Assembly (NCBI RefSeq): GCF_009905545.1
Contig: NZ_JAAALB010000009.1
Span: 141,579-205,578, forward strand
Source of the DNA: Cellulophaga sp. BC115SP
GTDB taxonomy: Bacteria > Bacteroidota > Bacteroidia > Cytophagales > Spirosomataceae
Direction of reading: 5' to 3'
DNA length: 64,000 bases
A model generated the notes under the pieces. It did no database searches, was not told the DNA's origin, and saw only the letters and a list, made by a program, of their open reading frames with translations. The translations under genes were made by a program, and so were the position numbers. Shown in pieces: positions 36,996 to 46,609 of the stretch. Positions within the stretch are counted from its first letter, which is position 1. Every line of letters begins with the position of its first letter.

Positions 36996-37546
36996 TTGAA
37001 AAAAGCTATCAGCATAACATTCTTGTGTTTGTTGCTATACAATATGTTTAGCACTAGCTTGGTGTTGCTTTTTTCAAGAAGAATATTCAACAGGCAAGTC
37101 CTATATCCAAAAACGACGGGTGGATTGAAATTAAGATGCCCATTGCACTCCCCTACAGTGGAGATTTTGCCAACTTGACGAAACATGAAGGCTTAATCGA
37201 GTATCAAGGCGAGTTTTATAACATCATTGAGCAACACTATTCAAACGATACGCTTTATACCAAAATCAAGACCAACAATAAGGCCAAACAAAAGTATCAG
37301 TCTCTCTCCGACGACTTCAGTTTACAGTTTTCAGATAATCATTCTAGCAAAAGTACGCCACTCAAAAAGGCTTTAGAATTATGTAAGTCTTTATTTTCAA
37401 GCTATTTACAAAGCATTACACCTACGTTTACAACCATCTCTGATGGCCTACACCTGAAAATTAAACATCAATTTTACAGTTGCTACATTTATAAAAACAA
37501 CTATACTTCAAGTATTTTCAATCCTCCCGAAATGGCTTCTGTTTAA
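36996..37546 (+). pseudogene. Small membrane-anchored protein, frameshifted paralogue
   Basis: The gene would encode about 183 residues like its paralogue at 40547-41098, but the frame changes. From the TTG at 36996 the frame reads MKKAISITFLCLLLYNMFST (as start-Met) and runs on; the rest (WIEIKMPIALPYSGDF and onward to ASV) is in another frame. One extra T in the six-T run at 37069-37074 would restore a continuous protein. The paralogue shows the same TTG start, membrane segment and body (HEGLIEYQGEFYNIIEQHY). Either a real inactivating slip, programmed slippage or a sequencing error explains it. Function is unknown; no domain was recognised. Confidence 0.8.
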
Positions 37547-37846
37547 GGTAATTATTCTTCTGATGTATGATTTTACATTAGGCTTAAATTATTGTGTCTA
37601 TACTTTTTGAAAGGTATAGCGTACAATGATTGTGGGGAATTTTATTTTATCTATTCAAACTTTCAACTCCAAAAACTTGTAGTTCGCTGAATAAAAAATA
37701 GTATTTGTCAACTCATATAACTGAAATATCAACTTTGAGTGTCGTTGTCCGACAGTCGATGGGAAAAGTATTGTCTTCTATGAAACAAAACAACGATTTT
37801 TCTTGATACAAGTGGGTTGAAGGTTACCTTTCAAATCCCTATCAAC

Positions 37847-40072
37847 ATGAAATTCAAATTTTACCTATATCTATGCTTTACTATTTTTATTAGTGAATCA
37901 TGCTACTTGGTGTCAAGCTCAAATGACCAAATGGTGCAGTATTTATCAGACACTTATGATAGAAATTTTGTCAAAGAAAATTCTTTTTGCCCAGAGGCTG
38001 AGTTTGTCTTCTTTGATTCGCTTTCGACCAAGCACCCCGACTCAGGGATGAGGCTACAAGCAAGCTTTTTTAAAGCAAATGGTTTTCTAAAAATGGGTCA
38101 AGAAAAAGAAGCAGTAAATGCGCTAGAGAAAATCTTATATGCTGTAACTGAAGACCATCGACATTATTCTGAGATATTGAAAAGCTATGCGGTGGCCTAT
38201 TTGCGAATGGGAGAACGTCAAAATTGTATCAGTAATCACTCTGCAGAATCATGTATTTTACCTATTAAAAACGCGGGAGTTCATCAAAACAAAACAGGTT
38301 CACAAAAAGCCATTGAGGTTTATCAAAAGCTTCTTCAGCAAAACCCAAAGGATTATGAATCTATGTGGTTGTTAAACATTGCCTATATGACACTTGGTGA
38401 ATATCCTGCAAAAGTGCCCCAACAATGGTTGATACCTAATTTGGATAAAGATAATTCAGGCTATTCTGTAAAACCGTTCACTGATATTGCTCCAAATTTG
38501 GGACTCAATAAAAGAAATATGGCTGGAGGAACCCTCATTGATGATTTTAATAATGATGGTTATCTGGATATTGTTACTTCTGATTGGGGACTGAAAGGTG
38601 CTATGCATTATTTTCGTAATGATACCAAAGGCGGTTTTATGGACTGTTCGGTCATATCTGATTTAGGACGTTTTAAAGGTGGTCTAAACATGATTCAGGC
38701 TGATTATAATAACGATGGATTCTTGGATATTTTCGTACTTAGAGGCGCATGGATGGGTAATTATGGTCGACAAGCCAATTCTTTACTCAGAAATAACGGT
38801 GATAATACCTTTACAGACGTAACCGTAGAAAGCGGACTTTTCTCAGAACATCCTACTCAGGCGGGAGTTTGGCGTGATTTTAATAATGATGGTTGGTTAG
38901 ATTTGTTTATCGGTAACGAAACAGGGGGAATGAATGAGTATAACCCTTGTGAGCTATTCATCAGTAATAAAAACGGTACTTTTACTGAAGTGGCTGCTAT
39001 TGCAAAATGTCAAATTATCGACTTTGTCAAAGGAGTTAGTGCTGCAGATTATGATCATGATGGGCTTCAGGATATTGTTATTTCGGGCATCGGAGGACGA
39101 AGAACTTTACTCAAAAATACAGGCACCAAAAATAATATTCCACAGTTTGAGGATGTTACTGAAAAGTCAGGATTAAATGATATTCAGATTAATACCTTTC
39201 CGATTTGGTTCTGGGATTATGACAACGATGGCTGGCAAGATATTTTTGTATGTGGTTATCAGTTCGATACCTCGATTCCATACACTGCAGCAACTGAAGC
39301 TTTAGGGATTCCTAATCAAGCCAGTACCATGAATTTGTATCACAATAACCATGATGGAACGTTCAAAAATGTAACCAAAGAAGCTAATCTCAATAAATCT
39401 GTCTTTACGATGGGCTCCAATTTTGGAGATATTGACAACGACGGTTATTTGGATATGTACTTAGGTACAGGCAATCCTGATTATAAATCTCTAGTGCCCA
39501 ACCGACTTTTCAGAAATATGGGTAATGGAAAATTTGCCGATGTTACCGTTTCGGGCAGAGTAGGTAATTTACAAAAAGGACATGGTGTAGCAATCAATGA
39601 CCTTGATAATGACGGAGATAGTGATATTTTCATTGAAGTGGGTGGCGCCTATGTTGGTGATTCTTACAACAATTCGCTGTATTTGAATCCTGGGCAGAAT
39701 AATAACCGATGGATTAATATTCAATTAGAAGGTACCACAACCAATCGTTCGGCTATTGGTTCGCATGTAAAAGTTACCTTCAGAGAAAAAGGAGTAAAAA
39801 GGGTTGCTTATCGTGATGTAAATTCAGGAGGAAGTTTTGGTGCATCCGCTTTGAGAAGAGAAATCGGTATTGGACAAAGTGATTTAATTGATGAGCTTGA
39901 AATTACATGGGCTCAAACAGGCAAAAAGCAAGTTTTCAAAAACCTAAAGCCTAATCAGTTTATCAAAATCAAAGAAGGAGACAATACCATTACCAAAGTA
40001 TATCTCAAAACGACTCTATTCCCAAGCCAGTCTACAGAGATTCCTATTTGTAATACTAAAATGAGTCTTTAG
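37847..40072 (+). CDS. FG-GAP/VCBS-repeat protein with ASPIC/UnbV domain, secreted
   Basis: The ATG at 37847 gives 741 residues with an export signal (1-19, possible lipoprotein Cys19 in FISESC). After a helical TPR-like region (about 35-190) come seven calcium-type repeats: DDFNNDGYLDIV, ADYNNDGFLDIF, RDFNNDGWLDLF, ADYDHDGLQDIV, WDYDNDGWQDIF, GDIDNDGYLDMY and NDLDNDGDSDIF, forming a probable beta-propeller. The C-terminus is an ASPIC/UnbV domain (about 640-720, GSHVKVTFREKGVKRVAYRD). These CRTAC-like proteins are surface calcium-binding adhesins or accessory factors in Bacteroidota. The start at an upstream TTG (37817) was rejected. It lies between the two small paralogues. Confidence 0.9.
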   Translation: MKFKFYLYLCFTIFISESCYLVSSSNDQMVQYLSDTYDRNFVKENSFCPEAEFVFFDSLSTKHPDSGMRLQASFFKANGFLKMGQEKEAVNALEKILYAVTEDHRHYSEILKSYAVAYLRMGERQNCISNHSAESCILPIKNAGVHQNKTGSQKAIEVYQKLLQQNPKDYESMWLLNIAYMTLGEYPAKVPQQWLIPNLDKDNSGYSVKPFTDIAPNLGLNKRNMAGGTLIDDFNNDGYLDIVTSDWGLKGAMHYFRNDTKGGFMDCSVISDLGRFKGGLNMIQADYNNDGFLDIFVLRGAWMGNYGRQANSLLRNNGDNTFTDVTVESGLFSEHPTQAGVWRDFNNDGWLDLFIGNETGGMNEYNPCELFISNKNGTFTEVAAIAKCQIIDFVKGVSAADYDHDGLQDIVISGIGGRRTLLKNTGTKNNIPQFEDVTEKSGLNDIQINTFPIWFWDYDNDGWQDIFVCGYQFDTSIPYTAATEALGIPNQASTMNLYHNNHDGTFKNVTKEANLNKSVFTMGSNFGDIDNDGYLDMYLGTGNPDYKSLVPNRLFRNMGNGKFADVTVSGRVGNLQKGHGVAINDLDNDGDSDIFIEVGGAYVGDSYNNSLYLNPGQNNNRWINIQLEGTTTNRSAIGSHVKVTFREKGVKRVAYRDVNSGGSFGASALRREIGIGQSDLIDELEITWAQTGKKQVFKNLKPNQFIKIKEGDNTITKVYLKTTLFPSQSTEIPICNTKMSL

Positions 40073-40159
40073 AAATTATTGCGGATATGGGATTGCTGAT
40101 TTGGGATATATTGAAAAATACATTCATTTACTATATATCCTAAATCACCAATCCCGTAT

Positions 40160-40330
40160 TAAGGCTGTACGAAGGATTCTATTTTGTTGAGAAGCTTTAT
40201 GATCATTAGAATTTTTAATGTAGCTACAACCCTTGCGGTTGTCATGTTGAATGTGGCAATCGCAAGGGTTACAGCTACACCAATTATATTTTAATGAAAA
40301 AGCCAAACTTTCGTACACTACTAATCCCAT
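40160..40330. repeat. Dispersed palindromic repeat, second copy
   Basis: The left part begins GGCTGTACGAAGG near 40163. A hairpin of 19-base arms (40219-40237 with 40261-40279, two mismatches) follows, and the element ends with the inverted word CTTTCGTACAC near 40308. The copy at 6011-6105 shares the leader and hairpin plan. It lies in the 474-base gap before the small-protein gene; the rest of that gap holds only a promoter and a diverged AAATCA/TGATTT-type inverted repeat. Confidence 0.7.
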
Positions 40331-40489
40331 GTCCGTAATCCGAAATAGTTGATTTTTGAAATCTATATTTATACACAACATATAATATCTGGTCAAAATA
40401 GCTTCTTTGACTAGCACTTTTCCATCAGTGGGCGAATTAATTTGTCTGCTGATGGAAAATCATGAAAGTTTCGCTTGTTTATTAGTATA

Positions 40490-40515
40490 TTGTATGAAAT
40501 AAATATTTATTTTTG
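40490..40515 (+). promoter_or_regulatory. Promoter of the intact small-protein paralogue
   Basis: TTG at 40490-40492, a 15-base spacer and TATTTTTG at 40508-40515 match the arrangement at 36939-36964, with only two or three differences across the whole element. This conservation between paralogues supports it as the promoter. Confidence 0.6.
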
Positions 40516-40546
40516 TTTTAAGAAGAAAAAACCTCAACTATATCCT

Positions 40547-41098
40547 TTGAAAAAAATCGTCAGCATTTCATTTCTCTGTCTGTTGCTATACAATATGTTT
40601 AGCACTGGCATTGTTTTGTTATGTTTTGACAAATCAATTCAAAAAGCTACTCCAGTTACTCAAAATGATGAATGGCTAGAAATCAAAATGCCTATTGCCC
40701 TACCCTACAGTAGCGATTTTTCCAATATTACTTCTCATGAGGGTTTAATTGAATATCAGGGTGAGTTTTACAATATTATTGAACAACACTATTCAAACGA
40801 TACGCTTTATACCAAAATCAAGACCAACCATAAAGCCAAACAAAAATATCAATCTATATCTGAAGAGCTTAGCCAACAATTTTCTGATAATCACTCAGAG
40901 AAAAGTTCGCCTTTGAAAAAGGCTTTAGACTTATGTAAACATTTATCATCTAACTACTTACCTCAACAAGTAAGTCTGGAAAACAAATACCTTCATTTCA
41001 TCGAAAGCAAAAAGCCAAGTCTGTTCTACTACTCTTATCTATACGCTCATCTATATTCTTCAGGAGTTTTTATGCCTCCCGAGTTAGCTTCAGTTTAA
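40547..41098 (+). CDS. Small membrane-anchored protein of unknown family (TTG start)
   Basis: The 183-residue protein starts with TTG at 40547; a TTG occupies the same place in the frameshifted paralogue at 36996, so the start is conserved. Residues 1-25 (KKIVSISFLCLLLYNMFS) form a signal anchor. The body has no recognised domain; conserved parts between the paralogues are EIKMPIALPYS, HEGLIEYQGEFYNIIEQHY and the C-terminal PPELASV. The region LSQQFSDNHSEKSSPLKKAL is charged and may be helical. A 45-base stretch is identical in both genes. It could be a membrane partner of the neighbouring surface protein or AhpD-like genes, but this is guesswork. Confidence 0.75.
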   Translation: MKKIVSISFLCLLLYNMFSTGIVLLCFDKSIQKATPVTQNDEWLEIKMPIALPYSSDFSNITSHEGLIEYQGEFYNIIEQHYSNDTLYTKIKTNHKAKQKYQSISEELSQQFSDNHSEKSSPLKKALDLCKHLSSNYLPQQVSLENKYLHFIESKKPSLFYYSYLYAHLYSSGVFMPPELASV

Positions 41099-41179
41099 TG
41101 TAATGATCTTCCTTACGTATTGTTATTTACGTTAGGCTGATATTGTATTGCCCAAATATTTATTAACTGAAGCAAAGTT

Positions 41180-41722
41180 ATGTCACATATCACTTTACCA
41201 AATCCAAATCTCCCAGGAATTTCAGGTCTTTTGGATTATAACAAAACAACCGCACAGCCTTTACTCAATCTTGCAGAGATCTTACTAAGAAGTGAGTCGA
41301 CTCTTACAAGTGGCGAAAGGGAGCTTATTGCGGCACATGTATCTTATCTCAACAACTGTCATTTTTGTCATACTTCACACGCAGCAGCAGCAGTTGCTCA
41401 CTTAGGTTGTGACATTAGTGTCATGGACGATATCAAGAAAAACTTCGTTGAAACGCCCATTTCTCCAAAATTAAGAGCATTATTAGACATTGCAGGAAAA
41501 GTGCAAAAAGGTGGTAAGCACGTTTTACCAGAGGATATCGCTATAGCTCGTGAAGCAGGTGCAAGCGACCGTGAACTGCACGATACAGTCTTAATTGCGG
41601 CAGCCTTTTGTATGTTCAACCGTTATGTAGATGGGTTAGGAACTTGGGCTCCACAAGCTAATGAGGATTATTTGGAAATGGGTCAAAAAATGGCATTCCT
41701 AGGATATAACCGACCACGATAA
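41180..41722 (+). CDS. AhpD-like (carboxymuconolactone decarboxylase family) protein, paralogue 1
   Basis: The 180-residue cytosolic protein carries the AhpD-type redox signature CxxCxxxH as CHFCHTSH (Cys60, Cys63, His67), preceded by SGERELIAAHVSYLNNC. The all-helical fold acts as a peroxide-reducing or thiol-disulfide enzyme in AhpD relatives, although the exact substrate differs by subfamily. The C-terminal HDTVLIAAAFCMFNRYVDGLGTWAPQ is typical of the peroxidase-related subgroup. It is 81 bases from the small-protein gene. Two more paralogues lie at 41932 and 46610, which is unusual in such a small region. Confidence 0.9.
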   Translation: MSHITLPNPNLPGISGLLDYNKTTAQPLLNLAEILLRSESTLTSGERELIAAHVSYLNNCHFCHTSHAAAAVAHLGCDISVMDDIKKNFVETPISPKLRALLDIAGKVQKGGKHVLPEDIAIAREAGASDRELHDTVLIAAAFCMFNRYVDGLGTWAPQANEDYLEMGQKMAFLGYNRPR

Positions 41723-41931
41723 TCTGCTGTAAAGATCTATTTGAGAGTTTAAATCATTCATAAAAATAGATAGTTGATTAGTGGGTCAATGTCCTATGAT
41801 TGTATTCATTTTCTATTTACAGCATAAAACCCTGTGAATAGAAGCACATTGTCTCAACTTAAGATTTGTTGATTAAATACCTATTTATCAACGAGTTATT
41901 TTTTTGTCTATCCCCAACAGAAATTACGATT

Positions 41932-42498
41932 ATGCCCCATATATCTTTACCAGAACATTTGCCAGGCATTACTGGCCTATTAGAATATAGCCAAGAAACG
42001 GCTCAACCCATTCGTGATTTAACACAACTGTTACTTCGAGGCGACAATACCTTATCGCAAGGCGAAAGAGAGCTTATTGCTACCATTGTGTCTTATCGCA
42101 ACGGATGTATATTTTGTACCAATGCACATACTGCTGCTACAGATTTACTACTTGGCGAGACAGAAACCTGTGAAATCATGAAACAAGACATCGATCAGAT
42201 GGCTGTTAGTGATAAAATGAAGGCTTTATTAAAAATAGCCTCTCTTGTACAAATCAATGGAAAAGCCGTTACCCCAGAGTCAGTTGAACTAGCGAAGTCT
42301 TTCGGCGCTACTGATGCAGAAATTCATGATACCGTATTGATTGCAGCATTATTCTGTCTCTACAACCGATATGTAGACGGTATGGCAACTTTTACTCCCG
42401 ACCCACAAAGTGGTTTTTATCAGCAATTAGGCGAACGAATTGTCAATCATGGCTACCAACGTTTACCTCAAGGTTATGACCATTTAAAAAAATCTTAA
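41932..42498 (+). CDS. AhpD-like protein, paralogue 2
   Basis: The ATG at 41932 gives 188 residues; a longer frame begins with a TTG at 41866 but has no homologous sequence. The redox motif is CIFCTNAH (Cys59, Cys62, His66) after SQGERELIATIVSYRNG. The C-terminal half keeps AEIHDTVLIAALFCLYNRYVDG but diverges in the last 30 residues (FYQQLGERIVNHGYQ). The protein starts MPHISLPEHLPGITGLLEYS, clearly paralogous to the first copy. It is 11 bases upstream of the TonB-dependent receptor gene, so the two are cotranscribed. Confidence 0.9.
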   Translation: MPHISLPEHLPGITGLLEYSQETAQPIRDLTQLLLRGDNTLSQGERELIATIVSYRNGCIFCTNAHTAATDLLLGETETCEIMKQDIDQMAVSDKMKALLKIASLVQINGKAVTPESVELAKSFGATDAEIHDTVLIAALFCLYNRYVDGMATFTPDPQSGFYQQLGERIVNHGYQRLPQGYDHLKKS

Positions 42499-42509
42499 AT
42501 TGAATCGAC

Positions 42510-45275
42510 ATGAAAAAACATATATTATCTATATTCATTTTTATCAGCATTATTACTCAAACAATAGCACAAGTAGCTACAGTAACAGGAAAAATCACAG
42601 ACGCACAAACGCAAAAACCTATTCAAGGAGTTGCTATCAGAGTTAAAGGAAAACTTGCAGGTACGCAAACCAACGCTAATGGTAGCTTTAGTATATCGCT
42701 AAAAACTCCTGCCTCTATTGTGGTTACAATGATTGGTTACGAAGCCAAAACTGTTGATGTTACTAATAATCAGGCTATTGATATTTCACTTTCTCCAGCT
42801 AATTCAGAGTTAGATCCCGTTGTAGTAACAGCTTCACGTGTTGAAGAACGCATTTTGCGTTCGCCTGTCAGTATCGAAAAAATGGATATTCGACAAGTTC
42901 AGCAAACACCATCAGCCAATTACTACGATGGTCTACAAAATATCAAATCCTTGGATATGGTTACGAGTAGTCTTACTTACAAACAAATCAATACAAGAGG
43001 ATTTAATAGTACAGGAAATGGAAGATTTTTGCAATTAGTCGACGGTATCGACAACCAACCAGCAGGGTTAGGTTTTGCGATGGGAAATCTATTTGGTCCA
43101 CATGATTTGGACGTAGAAAGTGCTGAATTAATTGCTGGTGCGGCATCCGCGCTTTATGGTCCAATTGCTTTTAATGGCTTGTTGAATACTCGCACCAAGA
43201 ACCCTTTTGATTTCCAAGGGCTCAGCATTCAAACGAAATTTGGTCTCAATCACGTGGGTGACGGAACAGGATTAGGCGCAAAACCCATGAGCGATTTGGC
43301 TTTGAGATATGCAAAAGTTTTTAACAACAAATTTGCTTTCAAAATCAATGCTTCTTATCTCAGAGGTACCGATTGGTATGCCAACGATTATACAGATATT
43401 GACCCAAATACGCCAGCGGCGAGCCGTGGGGCAAACAACCCAGGTCGTAATGCCTTGAATATTTATGGTGATGAAGTGGCTCAAACCTTACCTAATATTG
43501 GTAGAGTTTCAAGAACAGGTTATGAAGAAAAAGATTTGGCGACTTATGGTGTGTATAGCCTTAAACTGAATGGTGCTTTGCATTATCGTATTAATGATAA
43601 CCTTGAGGCCATTTACCAAATGAATTTTAATCAAGGAACGGCTCAGTACACAGGAAGTAACAGATTCGTTATCAATGATTTCCAGTTCATACAGCATCGT
43701 CTCGAACTAAAAGGAAGTCAGTTTTACATAAGAGCGTATTCCAACCAAGAAATTTCGAATAACTCCTACAATACACGTTCGCTTGGTCAACAAATCAACC
43801 GTACTTGGGTGCGCGACTTGAATGGCAATATTGTGACGCCCGACAAAGCAGATGCCACTTGGTTTCAGCGTTATGCGGCTGCTTTCAATGGTACAATCAG
43901 TGGTGTAACAGCTCAAAATCAAACACAGGCAAGAGCTTTTGCTGACCAAGGTAGATTAGTACCTGGCACAACGGCTTTCGATGAAGTTAGAGATAGATTA
44001 ATTCATACTGTTGGATTATCTGGCGCAGGTATCAAAAGTAACTGTAGCTTAAAACACATAGAAGGACTTTATGATTTTAGCTCCGTGGTAAAAGTTTTCA
44101 ATTTGCAAGTTGGAGGAAACTACAGAAAATACTATCTCGATACAGAAGGTACTTTATTTGACGACAAAGGCAAAAACCTCACAAATGATGAATTTGGTTT
44201 ATTTACTCAAGCTTCAAAAAGTCTTTTCCAAGATAAGTTAAAAGTAACATTATCAGGAAGATATGACAAAAACCAAAACTTTGATGGTCAATTTACGCCA
44301 AGAGCATCAGCGGTATTTTCCCCAACTGAAAGACATAATTTTAGAGCTTCGTATCAAACTGGTTTCAGAAACCCAACTATTAGCGACCAATATATTAAGC
44401 TTGACGTAGGTCCAATTTTGATTTTGGGAGGTGCTCCTATCAACTCGCAAGGAATGAATGTTTACGAAAATTCTTATACAGCTGCTTCTGTAGGAGCGTT
44501 TGGTAGTGGATTTGGTGCTGATATGCAAAAAGGCGTTCCTTTCCCTACAGCTTTAGCCAACAATAAGGACAAACTGGTAAAATCAAATGTGCCATATATC
44601 AAACCAGAACGTGTTCAAAGTATTGAAGTAGGCTATAAAGGATTATTGACTTCAAAATTACTTTTTGACATTAACTACTATTACAGTCAATACAAAGATT
44701 TCATCATCAACTCTGTAGTAATTAGACCAAATAGCCCAGTAACATTACCAGACGGAAGTGTAAACCCAGCAGCTGCGGCAGATATTTTGAATGGAAATAT
44801 CAAAGCGTTTCAATTGTACACTAACGCCGCAGATAAAGTATCTATTCAAGGAGTTACAGCTGGCTTGACTTGGGCTTTACCTAAAAACTACCAATTACAT
44901 GGCAATGCAACTTGGATAGATTTTAATATAATGGATGCCAATCCAAACAATATTCCTGCTTTCAATACACCGACTTGGAAAAGCAACGTAACTTTTTCTA
45001 ATCCTAAACTTACAGACAAACTAGGTTTTAGTGTGGCATGGCACTGGCAAACTGCATTCGATTGGTACGGAACATTTACAGAATTGAGACCTGGAAGAAT
45101 AGGAGCTTACAATTTATTAGATGCGCAGGTAAGCTATACCGTTCCTTCACTTAAAACAAAAATCAAACTGGGTGCTGCCAACTTGACCAATCAATATGTA
45201 GTGCAAGCTTACGGCTCACCAGCCGTTGGAGGAATGTATTATATCAGCCTCAATTTTGATGAATTTTTAAGATAA
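42510..45275 (+). CDS. TonB-dependent outer-membrane receptor (not SusC type)
   Basis: The 921-residue protein has a signal peptide (1-20, ending TIAQ), a carboxypeptidase-regulatory-like domain (about 25-105, GKITDAQTQKPIQGVAIRV), a TonB-box-like PVVVTASR, a plug domain (about 115-230, with NTRGFNSTGNGRFLQLVDG and ESAELIAGAASALYG) and a beta-barrel ending in MYYISLNFDEFLR. The length and plug are of the siderophore/vitamin-like receptor type, and no SusD partner is present. It sits between AhpD-like genes and an MFS gene, an arrangement that suggests uptake of a small ligand across both membranes. Confidence 0.93.
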   Translation: MKKHILSIFIFISIITQTIAQVATVTGKITDAQTQKPIQGVAIRVKGKLAGTQTNANGSFSISLKTPASIVVTMIGYEAKTVDVTNNQAIDISLSPANSELDPVVVTASRVEERILRSPVSIEKMDIRQVQQTPSANYYDGLQNIKSLDMVTSSLTYKQINTRGFNSTGNGRFLQLVDGIDNQPAGLGFAMGNLFGPHDLDVESAELIAGAASALYGPIAFNGLLNTRTKNPFDFQGLSIQTKFGLNHVGDGTGLGAKPMSDLALRYAKVFNNKFAFKINASYLRGTDWYANDYTDIDPNTPAASRGANNPGRNALNIYGDEVAQTLPNIGRVSRTGYEEKDLATYGVYSLKLNGALHYRINDNLEAIYQMNFNQGTAQYTGSNRFVINDFQFIQHRLELKGSQFYIRAYSNQEISNNSYNTRSLGQQINRTWVRDLNGNIVTPDKADATWFQRYAAAFNGTISGVTAQNQTQARAFADQGRLVPGTTAFDEVRDRLIHTVGLSGAGIKSNCSLKHIEGLYDFSSVVKVFNLQVGGNYRKYYLDTEGTLFDDKGKNLTNDEFGLFTQASKSLFQDKLKVTLSGRYDKNQNFDGQFTPRASAVFSPTERHNFRASYQTGFRNPTISDQYIKLDVGPILILGGAPINSQGMNVYENSYTAASVGAFGSGFGADMQKGVPFPTALANNKDKLVKSNVPYIKPERVQSIEVGYKGLLTSKLLFDINYYYSQYKDFIINSVVIRPNSPVTLPDGSVNPAAAADILNGNIKAFQLYTNAADKVSIQGVTAGLTWALPKNYQLHGNATWIDFNIMDANPNNIPAFNTPTWKSNVTFSNPKLTDKLGFSVAWHWQTAFDWYGTFTELRPGRIGAYNLLDAQVSYTVPSLKTKIKLGAANLTNQYVVQAYGSPAVGGMYYISLNFDEFLR

Positions 45276-45302
45276 TAAGTGCTAAAACAACCTTATAATT
45301 TT

Positions 45303-46526
45303 ATGCAATCAACTATTCACACAACCAAGGTTAAGTTGGCATTTACACTTTGTATGCTGAGTTATTTATTAGGGGGCTGTATTTCTACCATGATGTCGTC
45401 CTATTTGCCTGTTGCGTTGCCAGATTTACTTAATAGATTACTCAACGAGCAAAAGCTCTCCGAATATGGCGCTTATATCAATGCAATATTTCTATACGGT
45501 TGGATGTGCGGTGGCTTAAGCATGGGTTTTACCAGCGATAAAATTGGTCGAATTCCTAGTTTAAGTATCGTAACAGCACTTTGTGGTTTGGGAACCGTAT
45601 TTATTGTTTTTGTTAAAGACTGGTACGTTCTTCTTGCCTTACGCTTTATCTCAGGCGTAGGTGTTGGGGGAATCTTACTATTGACCACGGTCTATATCTC
45701 TGAAATTTGGCCAGAAAAAAATCGACCTGTCATTTTGGGCATTTTGGCGGTTTCGTTTCCTTTGGGAATCGTACTCTCAGGCGGAATCACCATTTTATTT
45801 CCTTATTGGCATCAAGCTTTTTGGATTGGTCTTATCCCAATTGGTATCGCTATTTTGATGTTTGTTTTTTTACCAGAATCACCAGAATGGCAAAAGTCGC
45901 AAGGAAAAGCCAAGAGCACTACTCCAATAGAATCCATCGATTACCATAAAAACCTCTGGACTGGAATTCTTATTTTCGGTGCGGTACTTATTGGACTTTG
46001 GGGAATTTTCTCTTGGTTGCCTACATGGGTACAAGGTTTATTGAGCAATGGTCAAAAAGGTCAACAAGAAAGAGGTATTGTCATGATGCTTTTGGGTGTT
46101 GGCGGAATTATCGGTGGTACACTTTCTGGTTTTCTGATAAAGTCATTTGGATTCAAGAAAACGCTACTAGCAACTTTCTTAGGATGTAGCAGTGTGTGTA
46201 TGTTATTGTTTTTGACGAATCATACCTTCAGTGGCTTGGTTTATATCGAAACGGCGCTATTATCTCTCTTTTTTGGTATTAGTCAAGGAGCGCTTTCGAG
46301 CTTTATTCCTGCGCTTTTCCCCGCGCAAGTCAGAGGGTTCGCAACGGGGCTATGCTTTAATATCGGAAGATTTTTTACCGCTACAGCCGTATTTTTTGTA
46401 GGAAGTTTGGTATCGGTTTTAGGAGGCTTAGGGCAATCTCTTATGACATTTTCCCTTGCGTTTGTATTAGCATTTATCATGCTTTTAAGAACCAAAAGCT
46501 TGGTGAGTGATTCGAAAATATTGTAA
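45303..46526 (+). CDS. MFS transporter
   Basis: The ATG at 45303 gives 407 residues; a GTG eight codons earlier is possible. Twelve hydrophobic segments are visible, with the MFS motif GFTSDKIGRIPSL after helix 2 (about residues 72-84) and PESPEWQKSQGK after helix 6. It resembles sugar- or organic-acid-type MFS members of the inner membrane. The gene starts 27 bases behind the receptor gene stop, so the receptor and transporter probably form a trans-envelope route. The substrate is unknown. Confidence 0.92.
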   Translation: MQSTIHTTKVKLAFTLCMLSYLLGGCISTMMSSYLPVALPDLLNRLLNEQKLSEYGAYINAIFLYGWMCGGLSMGFTSDKIGRIPSLSIVTALCGLGTVFIVFVKDWYVLLALRFISGVGVGGILLLTTVYISEIWPEKNRPVILGILAVSFPLGIVLSGGITILFPYWHQAFWIGLIPIGIAILMFVFLPESPEWQKSQGKAKSTTPIESIDYHKNLWTGILIFGAVLIGLWGIFSWLPTWVQGLLSNGQKGQQERGIVMMLLGVGGIIGGTLSGFLIKSFGFKKTLLATFLGCSSVCMLLFLTNHTFSGLVYIETALLSLFFGISQGALSSFIPALFPAQVRGFATGLCFNIGRFFTATAVFFVGSLVSVLGGLGQSLMTFSLAFVLAFIMLLRTKSLVSDSKIL

Positions 46527-46609
46527 TAATGGACTGGATGTGAACCTAGAGCGAGTCTATCATGCGTTATAGACTCGCTTCTTTTCAAAATCATTTAACT
46601 CAAAGAAAA

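Noticed and set aside
41866..41931. Upstream extension of AhpD-like paralogue 2
   Set aside because: The added residues have no match in the two paralogues, and the ATG at 41932 aligns with their starts.
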